The position numbers were made by a program, and so were the translations under genes. From contig NW_003314321.1 in assembly GCF_000143415.4 (NCBI RefSeq), forward strand, positions 938,736 through 1,002,735: DNA of 64,000 nt, read 5' to 3'. This DNA comes from Selaginella moellendorffii (Eukaryota; Streptophyta; Lycopodiopsida; Selaginellales; Selaginellaceae). Of this stretch, positions 21,730 through 33,555 are shown in pieces. The notes beneath the pieces were generated by a model. That model was given only the letters and a program-made list of their open reading frames with translations, was not told the DNA's origin and ran no database searches. Every line of letters starts with the position of its first letter. Position 1 is the stretch's first letter.

Positions 21730-24700
21730 ACACAAATCCCTAATCCCCAAAGTGGAGTAGAAAGGGTGCCATATGGTAGTGGTCGAAGAAGAAGTCCAAC
21801 AAACGTAACGTGTTCAGACCTAAGGCTCTAACTTGAAAAGTTGAAAATAAGAGTGGAACTCCAAACGAAGTGCTCAAGAGATGAGTATGAAACAATTGGT
21901 GAATGAATCTCTAAAAAGGGACACAAAAAAGATTGACACATAGCAAGTATTGTGACACATGAAAGTGTCAAGAACGAGTCCAAAAAGGAGTCTAAGATGG
22001 AGTCCGATATAAACTTGAGATAGAGTACAAGATGGACCCAAGATAGACCCAAGATGGATCCGAGATAGAGTCTGAGATGAAGTCTGAGATGGATCCAAGA
22101 TGGGTTCAAGATAGATCTGAGATGAAGTCTGAGATGGAATCTGATATAGACCCGAGATGGAGTTCGAGATGAGTTCAAGATGGAGTCCGAGATAGACATA
22201 AATGTAAATGACTAAATTTTCTATTTTACTTTAGTCATTTAACCACATCTTCAACCACTTGGAAGGGTTTCATTTATAACCTTCATAAGTCTTATTCCGG
22301 ATTTAGGGACTTGCTAGCCCCATGAATGGCATTTATGCCATTTAACTTTTGCATTTGGTCTAAGTGCTCCACATGTTCGATCCTTTAACTGACACCCAAA
22401 GATACCATTGACATATTAGTCTGTTATGTTAAAGCCATGCCTATTCATCCTTGTCACATTAGTAGTCCAAGACCACCTACATCACAGTCCCGTCTCTCGA
22501 AGACTGGGCCATTTGTCCATGAGTGGTCATCCCTTGACCACACCTTAGGATGTTTGAAGATATAAGGAACACCCTTCCTTAATATCCCTTTCTCCAACCC
22601 CACCAAATCCCTTTCCATACACAACCGTACTTGCTAACACCACCACTCCTAAAGGCCCGACCACTAAGTCTCATTGACTTTTGGGACTTCCTTACCATGT
22701 GATAGCATCCTTGGTCACTATACCAAAGCACTATTCTTCTTCCTGTTCATAGTTTAGGACTTTAAAATGATATTTTGGAACTCCATAGCCTTACGCAAGC
22801 CTCATAGGTATTCTCCCCACCTTTTGCCTTTGGGTGCCCTAGCTATGGGGTTAGAGTGAGGTTCTGTTGAGCCACAGTAGATATCCAAATAGGTAGTGCT
22901 ACCCACACTTGGACTAGGAGTATTGACCATTCAATCTCTCGAGGGAGGTAGAGCTGGCTTTTGAACACTTCACCAAGCTACCCTGCTTGTCTATCTGTAT
23001 TCACTCGAGTTTTGGATTTTTTAATGGATATATCATCACCCAACACATAGGTATAACCTTCCTTAATCACATTGGCATTTCTTGGCCAAATTGGCTCCAC
23101 TAAAGTTCTACCCCTACTATACTTTTGGAGCTCACCAAACCCCTCAAAGTCTGGAAGACAATTGCTTTAAGCTTTCACTCTTGGACTCAGACTTGGACTT
23201 GAACTTGGACTTGGACTCAAACTCAGTTTTGGACTCGGTCTTAGTCTCGGTCTTGGTCTTGGCCTTGGTCTCGACCTCAGATTCCATCTCAGGTCTATTT
23301 CGGACTCCATCTCAAGTCCATCTCAGACTCCATATCGGGTCCATCTCGGACTCCATCTCAAGTCTATATCGAGTCCATCTCAGATCTATATTGGACTCCA
23401 TCTCGGACTGCATCTTAGGTCTATATTAGGTCCATCTTGGATCCATATCGAACTCCATTTCAGACTCCATCTCTTTACTCCTTCTTGGCCTTGTTTCCGA
23501 CACTTCGATGTGTCACAACACTTACTATATGTCAGTCCTTCTTGTGTCTTTTTTTAGAAATTCATTCATTGATTGCTTCGTGCTCATCCCTTGAGCACTT
23601 CATTCGGAGTTCCACTCCCACTCTCGACTTTCCAAGTCAAAGCCTTTGGTCCAAATATGTTACACTTATTAGACTTCCACTTTGACCACTACCATGTGGC
23701 ACTCTTTTTTCTCCACTTTATGGCTTAGGGATTTGTATCTCACACCATAGAGTTCAAGATGGACCTGAAATGGAGTCTAAGATGGAGTTTGAGATGGACC
23801 CCCGATGGAATCTGACGTCGAGACTGAGAAAGAGACCAAGACCGAGACCAAGATTGAGATCGAGACTGAGACTAAGATCGAGGCCAAGTTTGAGACCGAC
23901 ATTGAGTCAGAGTTTAAGTCTAAGTCCGAGTCTAATTCTAAGTCCAAGTCCAAAGGTGAAAGCCCAAAGCAATCATTTCCCAGACCTTAGGGGGTTTGGT
24001 GAGCTCTAAAAGTATAGCAAGAGGAGGACTCTAGTGGAGCTAATTTGGGCTAGTTTGGCCAAGAAAGGCTAGTATGACAAAGGAAGGCTAAACTCACATG
24101 GTGGGTGAGGTTATAACCACTGAGGATTCTAAGGCTAGAGTGAACATAGTAAGACAAATTGGGTAATTTGGTGAAGTGTTCAAGAGCCGGCTCTAGCTCC
24201 TCTGGGAGATCAAATAGTCGATGCTCCCAATCCAAGTGTGGGTGGCACTACCTACTTAGATACTTGGTATGGCTCATCGGAACTTCACTCTAGCCTCATC
24301 GCTAAGGCACCTAAAGGCGGAAGGTGGGGAGAGTACCCACAAGGCTTATGTAGGGCCACAATGTTTTAGAATGTCATCCCAAAGTCCTACACTATAGAAA
24401 GAAAGAAGAACAATCCTCTTATATAGTGACTAAGGATATGGTCATATGGTAAAGAAGTTCTAAAGGTTAGTGGGACTTAGTGGTTGGGCATTCAAGCCCT
24501 AACCTAGGGGCAGTGTTAGTGAGTATAGTTGTGGATGAAAAGGGATTTGGTGGGGATTGAAGAAGGGAATTGGGGAAGGGTATTCCCTATATCCCTAGGC
24601 ATCCTAAGGGTGTTAAGGTGTGGTCAAAGGATAACCATTCATGGACAAGTGGTTTAGTCTTTGAAAGATAGGATTGTAATGTAGGTGTTCTTAGACCACC

Positions 24701-24965
24701 CATGTGACAAAGTTAAATGGGCATTGCCTTAGTGTAATGGGTTGATATGTCAATCGTACCTTTAGTTATCAGTTATGGGATCAAACATATGAAGCACTTG
24801 AACCAAGTGCAAAGGCTAAGTGGCATAAATGCCATTTTTGGGGCTAGCATGTCCCTAAGTCGGGAATAAGACTTATGGAAGTCATAAGTGAGATGCCTCC
24901 ATATGGTCAAAAGTTTGGTTAAGTGATTAAAGTAGAATGGAAAATTTAGTCACTTATACTACAAT
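21730..24965. repeat. R2 repeat cluster forming a large fold-back
   Basis: Repeat family R2 has three parts: A (about 960 bp, beginning GACTAAATTTTCTATT), B (an array of degenerate 12 bp units) and C (about 250 bp, ending GGGATTTGT-TCTCACA). The order here is reverse C and B (21730-22200), forward A (22203-23160), forward B (23180-23480), forward C (23490-23745), reverse B (23755-23965), reverse A (about 23990-24965). The two A arms are inverted copies of each other. Other R2 copies lie at 33556-35363 and 39120-39790. No coding capacity is apparent. The ends (TGTAA... and ...TCTCACA) would fit an LTR. Confidence 0.8.
23180..23480 (+). repeat. Degenerate 12 bp tandem array (R2 part B)
   Basis: Units of the type GGACTCCATCTC and GGGTCCATCTCG repeat with many changes. 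Translated, they give SDSISGPSRTPSR-like peptides, but the arrays occur in both orientations and are not a gene. Similar arrays lie at 21960-22200 and 23755-23965 (reverse) and at 34570-34870 and 39500-39790 (forward). Confidence 0.8.
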
Positions 24966-25340
24966 TATTAATATGTTACTAAGTAATATGTTGTTAAGTT
25001 TCATACCTTTTGCTCATGGGGCTATATAAATCTAATTTAGCGTTGTCAATTTTCACTTTAGATGGGCCTAGCCACTAGGATACTTGATGGTGATATATCA
25101 TTCTAAACAACAATTAAGAGAGGTTCAAAATTCTCACTAGATTATATTGCCATCTATAAGTTAAAAAAATTCCTTTGCCAATTTAGCAACTATAATAAAC
25201 CAGCTCATTGAGGTGTTATATGCTAAAAGATCCCCTGAAATCATAACTAAAATGATAAAAAGTTTATCAGATAAAATTGAGTCTAAGACCAAGTTCAAAA
25301 TCGAATCCAAGACCAACTTTAAATACTAATACAAATGATA
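24966..25340. other. Intergenic, no gene seen
   Basis: The last 70 bp (25270-25340) resemble reverse R2 part B and lead into a run of about 35 G. Nothing else is recognised. Confidence 0.6.
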
Positions 25341-25670
25341 GGGGGGGGGGGGGGGGGGGGGGGGGGGTTTTAAAAGGTTCCCAAAATTTTGTAAAAAAAG
25401 TAAGTCTTGGAAAAAATCCCCAAGGGGGGCTCCAAAATTAAAAAAGAATGGGAATGGGGGGTAAAAACTTTGGGGGGGGGGAAAAATGGGCTTTAAGGGG
25501 GGGAAAAAAACTTTTTTAAAAAAGGGTCCAATTCCCCCCCCCCAAAAAAAAAATAAACAAAAAGGCTCCCACCTAAAAAAAAATATGGCCTATTTAAAAA
25601 CCCTTGGGCCCCCCCCTTTCCCAGGGGGTTGGGCCTCCCCTTTGGAAGGGGGGGGGGGGGTAAAAAATTT
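25341..25670 (+). other. Low-quality duplicate of R1 before the gap
   Basis: The sequence is full of inflated homopolymers (G runs of 35 and 14, C and A runs). Collapsing them gives the same text as 25778-26077, in the same order and direction. This looks like the bad end of a sequencing read that was not merged with the contig after the gap. Confidence 0.8.
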
Positions 25671-25770
25671 NNNNNNNNNNNNNNNNNNNNNNNNNNNNNN
25701 NNNNNNNNNNNNNNNNNNNNNNNNNNNNNNNNNNNNNNNNNNNNNNNNNNNNNNNNNNNNNNNNNNNNNN
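25671..25770. other. Assembly gap of exactly 100 N
   Basis: One hundred N bases, a standard placeholder for a gap of unknown size. The ORFs that run through it are meaningless. Confidence 0.99.
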
Positions 25771-26475
25771 TTGTAAAGGGTTCCAAAAGTATAGTAGAGA
25801 TAGTAAGTCTTGAAAGAATTCCCTAGTGGTGCTTCTAAATTGAATAAGGATTGGGATTGGGGGTTAGTAACTTTGGGTAGGAGTAAATATGGACTTAAAG
25901 GGTGCGAAATAAGCTTTTTAAAGAAGTGTTCAAATTCCCACTCTCGAAAGAGAAATTAACTATAATGCTTCTAACTTAAATAAAATTATGTCTTATTTAA
26001 ATACCATTGGTCCTCACCTTTTCCTAGGGGTTTGAGCTTCCCTTTAGGATGGAGGTGGGGAGTTAAGATATTTATATCGGGTTAGTAGGCCATGATATTT
26101 CCCTTAGGATTCTAAATTAAGAAATGCATCTAAGGCTTAAGATTTAAAGGGTCCTATGAATAAGTTTTATTGTACTATAGGATGGTAAGAATCTAGAGGT
26201 TTGGTGTATTTAGTTGCTTGTATCTCTAAGGAGTGTAATAAACCTTAAGTATAGTTTAACTTAGGGAGGGGGATTCAGAGAGAGTTTGAGGAATCCATGA
26301 CAAGCTGGTTAACACTTTATTGCTCATGCAATAAGTAGTTAAATATAAATAGAACTAAGCAAGACTTAGTATAATATACATGAATATTAGTAAAGGAACT
26401 TAATTAGAGTTATGGCAAATGTGTTTGGATAGACGGGGTAAATTAGCAAATTAAAAAATGAAAAACTTACACCAA
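25771..26475 (+). repeat. Repeat R1, copy 2
   Basis: It aligns with 4310-5036 throughout, from GGTTCCAAAAGTATAGTAG to the GACGGGGTAAATTAGC segment. Compared with copy 1 it has many C-to-T and G-to-A changes. A partial reverse copy follows at about 26480-26720. Confidence 0.78.
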
Positions 26476-26479
26476 TTTA

Positions 26480-26720
26480 TTTTGTTTATTTGCCCATTTT
26501 TTGCTTTGGTTGTAGCTAGGTTCTTTTACCAAGATCCACTCTTATTATACTAACTCCTACTTAATTTTACTTAACTTCAACTTCTCACTACATGAGTAAT
26601 ATGGTGTTTACCATTTATTCATAGATTCCTAAACTCTTTTGCCCCCTCCCCCTTCCCTAAAATAAACTAAAAACTTAAATTCGCTATAAGTATATGCAAT
26701 CAAATACATTAAACTTTTAA
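26480..26720 (-). repeat. Partial inverted copy of R1
   Basis: Read in reverse complement, this stretch resembles 26240-26460 (for example the GAGGGGGA tract and the ATTGCTCATG-like segment). Together they make an inverted repeat of about 220 bp per arm. The remaining 140 bp to 26862 show nothing else. Confidence 0.55.
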
Positions 26721-26862
26721 ATTTTCAACTTCTCTTAATACAATTGTTTCAATCATGATTTCACAATCCTTAACCTTCGACATCTTAAAGAGTTTATTCC
26801 TTACACCCTATTGTGCTTATACTAGCCAACTTTACTTTATGGGGATGTGATTTAGATCTTGA

Positions 26863-27038
26863 TGTGAGTGCTTGGAATATGGAAAGGGAATATAGAAAAT
26901 GTGCATATCAATTAGCCCAAAAACCCTAGCTTATATACAGGAGCGAGTGGTCCGGATTGAAACCAATCCAATGGCTACTAAAATCCCACTATGCTAATAT
27001 TAGTATATGGCATCGTAGCCGTACACTTGGCCCTCACA
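26863..27038 (-). repeat. 3' LTR of gypsy copy 2
   Basis: This 176 bp repeat has TGTGAG...CTCACA ends in perfect inversion. The minus-strand polypurine tract lies next to it. Confidence 0.88.
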
Positions 27039-27053
27039 TCATCCCCTCCTCTC

Positions 27054-28336
27054 GGAATAATAGCAGACCATTAGGGTTCTCTTGTAGATAGGCCTGGATC
27101 TAGAGGAATGTCAGGAGGAGGCATTGGCGGATCTGTAGGTGGTATTAATTGCTCTTGATCCCTTTGTATAAAGCGTTTTAACCGCTACACATACACAATC
27201 TCTGGAGGATCGGCCTGCTGGACGTCATGCCAAACCTTATAAACTTGTGGTCCAACTTGCCGCAACACCCGATATAGTCCTTTCCACTGTGCAAAGAGCC
27301 CCTTAGATAAACCACGTACCGTAAGATGGGGAAAACGGACTAACACTAAATTATCCACTTTGTACTCCGCAAGTGGATGATGATAGGAGTTGTAGCGCCG
27401 TTGTTGCCCCACTTGTACGTGGCCTAAGTGTTCAGCAGACTCTGCTCGCACAAGTGGAAGAATGCTTGTCAAATATTGATCCCATGACCTAGCATCCGTA
27501 GCTCGTGGCAATCGCGAAGGTAAACCCAGCTCCGTTGGTAATATTGGATCATGACCATATAGGAGTTTATATGGTGAAGCACCAACAGAACTCTGCACCC
27601 TAGTGACATATGCATACCGAAGAGATGGCAAATAACCATCCCAATCCGAATGCTGAAAATTCACATACTTCGCAATCATCCCCTTGAACGTCCGAACAAG
27701 CTGTTCCACCAAACCATCTGATTGTGGATGATAAACACTCGTGACAGTGTGGCAAATCCCCAACCGAGACATCAAAACATGAAATGCCTCAGCCATAAAT
27801 GTGGGACCATTATCCGAAAAAATCTGCTCTGGACAAGAATGCTAGAACACCACTCGATTGAGGAGGAAGTATCCAACAGTAGTTGCAGAGGCGTTAACAA
27901 GAGCACCAACTTCCACCTAACGAGTCAAATAGTCAGAAGCAATAATAACATACTCATTGCCAGCAGTCGACCGTGGAAAAGGTCCCATAAGATCAAACGC
28001 CACCAACTTAAATGGACGAAAAACTGCAATTGACTCCAACCGTCCTTCCGCAGCCCGAGGGGGAGTATGATGAGTTTGGCACCAAATGCAGCTACGCACA
28101 TACCGGATAATATCAGGTCGCATCTCCAGCCAATAGAAAGATCTGCATAGCTTCTCGAGTACACGACAATGTCCCATATGCCCACCTAGAATAGGAGAAT
28201 CATGGTAGGCATGGAGAAACCGCGGAATAAAGATAGAAGGCACCATCAGCCGTAAATGATCATCAGGATCTGTCCCCATAAAATAAAGAAGGCCACCTTC
28301 AAAACGATATTGAGAATGTAAATGCCAGAAAAGCAA
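27054..28336 (-). pseudogene. Gypsy copy 2: integrase
   Basis: The zinc-binding part is in 27917-28336 (HDSPILGGHMGHCR ... CIWCQTHH, an HHCC finger), with the first catalytic Asp in LVAFDLMGPFP. The second Asp lies at about 27805 (FSDNGPTFM) and the Glu in SDGLVEQLVRTFK in 27185-27796. The C-terminal GPQVYKV region and a proline-rich tail follow; there is no chromodomain. Two stops near 27842 and 27918, each where Trp or Arg would be expected, break an otherwise open frame. Confidence 0.9.
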
Positions 28337-28459
28337 GTCATCAGCAAGTGATGCAAGATTCTCAAACCCATCTTGAAGCCTTCGAATCCATGGCTCAATC
28401 TTTTGAGCCTCGCAAACCTCATCAAGCGAAGGTAGATCTTGCTCTACACCTTGTGGACA

Positions 28460-30442
28460 CTAAACGTCAAGTACAGCAACCGCCGATGGCACAGAATCCT
28501 CGTCTAGAAAATCCACAGATGCTAGAACAACAGGCTCGTCAGAAACATGAGAAGAGAGTGAAGAAGGAAGAGGAGCTCGAGAAAGGGCATCAGCATCAGC
28601 CATAGAACTCCCTGGGCGATGAACAACATCAAAATCATATATCTGAAGCTTTAAAGCCCACCGAGCAATACGACCAACCAGGTTCTTCCACTTTAATAAC
28701 AAAGTAACAGTAGCATGGTCACCTTCAAGTAACGTCCGAGAACCATGTAGATATGCATGAAGTTTCTCAAAACCCCAGATTGCTGCTAAACACTCCTTCT
28801 CTGTCGTGGAGTAATTCATCTCCGCTGATTGTAATATATGGCTTATATATGCAATGGGATGGCACTGACTAGACACACTCGAACTCTCTTGCATTAACAC
28901 ACCTCTAAGACCAATGTCAGAAGCATCCACGCGCAAAATAAAAGGTCGAGTGTAGTCAGGATATGCCAAAACCGGAGGAGTCATCAACAGCTCTTTGAGA
29001 TCCCCGAACGCCTGCTCACAATCCGGAGACCAAATGAAAGATGATGTTGATGACTTCAGCAACGCTCGCAATGGTGCAGTGCGATCAGAAAGATGATCCA
29101 CAAAACAACTGCAATATTGCACCTTGCCCAAGAAACACTGCACATCATCAATGAAGTCAGCAATCACCTTTGGCATATCGCAAAGAACCTCGTCCATCAT
29201 CCGCTGGAAAGTTGCTGAAGCATTGTTTAAGCCAAACGGCATCACCAAGAATTCGTACAAACCAAATGGTGTACGAAAAACAGTCTTAGGAATATCTTCT
29301 TCGGCCATCGATACTTGCCAGTACCCAGAAGCAAGATCTAGCTTGGTGAACCAACGACTTCGCCCCAAACGATCCAAGAGATCAGCAGTGTGAGGAAGAG
29401 GGTACACATTTGGGATCGTCACTTCGTTTAACGGACGATAGTCGATGCAGAAATGAATACTCCTATCAGGCCTCGTCACAAGATGAGGTTCACATACCCA
29501 AGGACTCCGCGACTTCCGAATAACACCTTTCTCCAAAATCTCCTTGACATTTGCATGTAAAATCCAGATCTCCTTGGGTGACTGACGACGAATGGGAACC
29601 TTGATTGGACAAGCATCCCCAGTTGGAATTGGATGACGTGTGGCAATCTTGGCCCTAGACAATAGGTCAAATTCAAAGAGATCAGAATACTCCTTCATGA
29701 GCCGGTCCACTGCTACAATACAAAGATCGTCGGAGGGATTGGAAAAGTGAAAAGCAGAACAAGATGGAAACATAGGAGGAAATAGTGGGGGAACAAAAGT
29801 AATGGAAGCAAAGGTAGAAGTAGAGGGACGAAGAGGGACAGAAGTAAGAGGAATGGATGAAACATAAGGAAGTATGAGACAAATGGGAGAAACCTCAAAG
29901 TCACACTTGGCATGATTGCGCTGCAACCAATCCATACCAAGAATGAGGTCAAAAGCTTGACTTGGCACTACCCACAATGACTGCAACTCAAGCTCGAGAT
30001 CACCCACACACACAACCAGGTCTGCCTCATCCCGTGCACATGCATATGTACGGCCGTTGCCATAAAGAATGAAAACGGGTTCTACCGCACGACGCAAGTG
30101 TAAACGGCAATGTGTGGCAATAGGTCGAACAATAGAAGATAAACTTGAACTTGTATCAACCAACACGGAGAGAATAAAAGGAGACCTCTTATTATAAAAA
30201 TGAGCTTGTAAAGTAAACATTAGATGAACTGGTGCCGAGTGACCTTGATAATACTCCCGAAAGAAAGATGGAGGGGTCACTGACTTATTCGCGCAAGGTC
30301 CCTCCGTTATTCGCGCGACTCCTCGTTTCCCGGATGCATCTCGGTGTCCAAACCTTCCACTACAGCAGCACCAACGGGACGTTGCTGACACCAAGGTCTC
30401 CACCCAGAAAATGGAGGTCACCAATCCGGAAAACGCCAACAA
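28460..30442 (-). pseudogene. Gypsy copy 2: protease, RT and RNase H polyprotein (660 codons)
   Basis: An open frame holds the protease core (LVDTSSSLSS, then LILGMDWLQRN), RT fingers and palm ([34 protein letters not shown]) and RNase H (VDASDIGLRGVL, ADADALSRAPLP). Between the catalytic FIDD and the following VQCFLGK about 75 residues present in copy 1 are missing, joined at a 7 bp ACATCAT word (29142-29148). The frame was kept, but the RT thumb is gone, so the enzyme should not work. A stop separates it from integrase. Confidence 0.92.
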
Positions 30443-31250
30443 TGCTAATAAGTATGACCAACTTCGTCACATGCCCAGTAGCGAATATCATGGCCACGAC
30501 CACGTCCTCGCCCTTGTCCTTGGACTCAAGCAGCAGCAGCATCAACCTCCATTGAAACAGGACCATCACCTATAGGAAGAGGAGCTGAAGGATGTGCAGC
30601 GAGAAGTGGGAGAGGCGACGTCTCATAACGTTGTGCTAAGTGAAGAGCATTGTCAAGGGTGGCGGGAGCAAGTGCATGCACAAGTCCGACAAGATCTTGA
30701 CGAAGTGTTGGCCACAACATTCCTAGCTTGATCCGCTCCGACATATTTGGCTCCGCACGAAGCAAAAGACTTCGGAAACGAACACCAAATTGCATCACCG
30801 ACTCAGATGGCCCTTGGTGAAGACGATGCAATTATTGGAAAGCATCATCACAATCATCGGCATGTCCGAAGGCGCGTTTGAAGACATCTAGAAGAACACT
30901 CCAATCCCCGCGAGTGGCTACTCCCAAACCGTTGTACCACTGCAACGCCGTCCCTTGGAGACACGTGGGAAACTCACGCAAATGTTGAGCATCATCCCAA
31001 GAATGATATGTGGCAATCACTGTGAAGTGATCGAACCAATGGTACACATCATCCTCAGGATTCCCGCAAAAAAACTCCGGCAGAACGCGAGGATTGGCAC
31101 CAAGAGCAGGAGGAGTTGTACCATGTGCTATGAACGCCGCCATCAATTGAGTTTGGTTGTTCAATTGCAAGCACATAGCATCAAGCAATTGGACCAACTG
31201 CTGCTCCAGAGTCAAAGGAGGAGATTGCTGATCTGCTATGGAGACGAATG
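30443..31250 (-). pseudogene. Gypsy copy 2: gag
   Basis: 30832-31215 gives the gag N-terminus (LTLEQQLVQLLDAM, VYHWFDHFTVIATYHSW). 30526-30831 gives the capsid end (FRSLLLRAEPNMSERIKLG). An Arg/Gly-rich stretch then leads to a knuckle in which the first Cys is changed (YWACDEVGHTY). Single stops at 30831 and 30526 divide it. The 31251-31473 leader has an AG-rich repeat with AAAGCTAGATCTA words. Confidence 0.9.
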
Positions 31251-31473
31251 AAAAAGAAAGAGCAAAAGAAGAGAAATAACAAAAAGCTAGAAGGAAATGG
31301 TAGATCTAGACAATGCAAAAAGCTAGATCTAAACCAAAATTCTGAAAGGAAAAAACAAAAGAAAGGAAATGGAAAAAAGCTAGATTTAGACAATGCAAAA
31401 GTTAGATCTAAACCAAAATCCCAAATCCAAGCACTCCTCAAGAACAATCAAAGGTGCCCCTCTCCTCCACCAA

Positions 31474-31639
31474 TGTGAGTGCTAAAGGGAATACAGAAAA
31501 TGTGCATATCAATTAGCCCAAAAACCCTAGCTTATATATAGGAGCGAGTGGTCCGGATTGAAACCAATCCAATGGCTACCAAAATCCCACTATGTTAATA
31601 TTAGTATACGGCATCGTAGCTGTACACTTGGCAATCACA
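31474..31639 (-). repeat. 5' LTR of gypsy copy 2
   Basis: This 166 bp repeat starts TGTGAGTG and ends AATCACA; it lacks about 10 bp near its start compared with the 3' LTR. Confidence 0.87.
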
Positions 31640-33555
31640 TTGACAAATATACAAAATATATTAATATTTAATATTGTTTGTAGGGTTTTCTACTTTGAAA
31701 TATCATTCATGGGCAAGGATTGTAGCTTTGTAAATTGAACAAAACTGAGAAATATTGGGTATAATAGAGCAAGGAAGTTATTGCTAAGAAAAGTGAAAGA
31801 GGCTTGGCTTAGATCATAATAAAGAAGCTATGTTAATGCAATAGGTATAATCCTTATTTTTTATTTTATTCACTCTTGATAAATATTTTTACAAATTGGC
31901 TTACATGTTTTTTCATACCATAGTCTAAGAGGTAGGTGTTATGAATAATGAGGTATTGACAATTGCCATTCAACATATATGATAAAAGCAATTGCAAGTG
32001 GCTTGCATTCTAAGCCATATACTTGTCTCTCCAAGGTAATTTATTCATTCTTACAACCTTCATACAACATGAATGAGATCTTAGCCAATCGCCTTCATCC
32101 TGAGAATTTTAAATATAAAAAGATTCTATAATATTCCTTTAAAATATTATATAAGACCTCATTTTGACCATATACTTGTCCCATGGGCTAAAACTATGAA
32201 AGTGGTAGATTAAGGTTGGGATTTGATGAAGCTATTTATATTTTGTTAGATATAATTTCACTTAACTTTTTTTTTTTTTACAAAAATTGCTCCCAATGTG
32301 GTTCCAAGCAAGTAGAATGGCACATAAAGTTACAAAGAGAAAGTATGATTGATTTAGCATATTAAGACTAGCTAATAAGGTGTGTCTTTGGTTTATAAAA
32401 TTAAGACTGCAGGAAACGAGCGATGATATTATAAAGAACATGCAACAGCAGCTGAAAGAGAAGGCTGGCAAATCGGGGTAAGAGCTTTTCTATTTCTTGG
32501 CTTTTAATTATTTATTTCTCCCACCTTTAATTTGAAAAAAAGTAGTTTATTGTACAATATCTCTTGCTTATTTTCATTCTTATAAAAGCATATAAAAACT
32601 CACATCACTTACAAAGCACTTTGTGTTTTTCCACTTGAGGGAGCAAGATGGAAGGTGTGTCAACAAGCAACACACCACTAACTTCCAACAAAACTCTAGA
32701 ATTTACACTCATTGGAAACATGGAGGATAATGAGGATGTGAAGGAAGTGGATGGCCCTATGACTATCACTTCATTTAGGATTTTAATCTCCTCAAATAAC
32801 AAATCCCTCTCAGCCAAGGTTTGAGTAGTTCCATTATATGTTTTTCTCAGTCTAACTTTAAAATTAAGACTTTAGCAGATAGTTTATAGCTCATATTCAA
32901 AGTAGCTCAATTTTAAATTAGCTTGAATATAAATTTTATACTCGAAGTTGTTTAAAAGTTCAATACTTCTATTCTAGCTTGCTATATTAGGGATAATTGT
33001 TTTCATTCTCTTGACATTGGTGCAGAGAGTGGAGTTAAAGCTTAATATAAATTAGGCCATAGTTAACTCTTTAGAGAACAAATGCTTAAAATCAAGGACT
33101 ACTATAGGAGCAAATGTTGCAAGTAGTGTATTCCCACTTCTAACTTGTAGATCTGATTACAAACACAATGCATTGGTAAGTATAATAACCTTTATGACAT
33201 GGAATTTCAGATTTGATAGGTTTTATATGGATTTTAAGATATTTGGTAGAAAAGCATGAGAGTACTAGATAGCTTAGTTGCCTAGGTTGTGGATGGGTTC
33301 ATTCAGCCATAGAAAGAAGTTATGACCCTAATGGACAAAACCATTACAACTATATAAAATAGCTTTATAGGGAAGGAGGCTACTTGAACATTGCAATACC
33401 AAAAACAATCTTAAATTCTTGAGTCTCTTTTAGGTTAAAAACTTTATTGGAACTCAATGGACAAGATAGTTCTTCACCTTAGTGCTTAATGAACAATCAT
33501 CATATAGACATTAAAGAAGTTGATACAACATCACTCTTTGCAGTTGTTGTGTCTA
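31640..33555. other. AT-rich intergenic DNA with two possible exon relics
   Basis: No gene can be called. A less AT-rich 60 bp stretch (about 32412-32476, ETSDDIIKNMQQQLKEKAG) lies between a CTGCAG and a GTAAGAG and could be an old exon. A 58-codon ORF (32648-32823) starts with ATG and ends at AAG-GTTTGA. Neither connects to anything. Confidence 0.5.

Larger units (their letters stand above)
26863..31639 (-). mobile_element. Ty3/gypsy element copy 2, full length but defective
   Basis: Read on the minus strand: 5' LTR (31474-31639), primer site TTGGTGGAGG, gag, protease, RT, RNase H, integrase, polypurine tract GAGAGGAGGGGATGA (27039-27053) and 3' LTR (26863-27038). A short direct repeat TTGA flanks it (26859-26862 and 31640-31643). 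The LTRs differ by about seven substitutions and one 10 bp deletion. Most of pol is open (660 codons), but the RT lacks its thumb, and gag and integrase have a few stops. The gypsy copy at 5037-18156 belongs to the same family. Confidence 0.93.

Noticed and set aside
23082..23429. ORFs encoding SDSISGPSRTPSR-like repeats (also 21828-22199, 23770-24009, 34462-34909 and 39628-39810)
   Set aside because: They come from the degenerate 12 bp arrays of R2, appear in both orientations and have no conserved start or flanking exon.
25486..25826. ORFs spanning the N gap
   Set aside because: They run through unknown bases and homopolymer errors, so they have no meaning.
32412..32823. Possible exons in AT-rich DNA (NMQQQLKEKAG segment; 58-codon ORF at 32648)
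   Set aside because: Each has a plausible splice site, but they lie in different frames with nothing to join, and no family is recognised.
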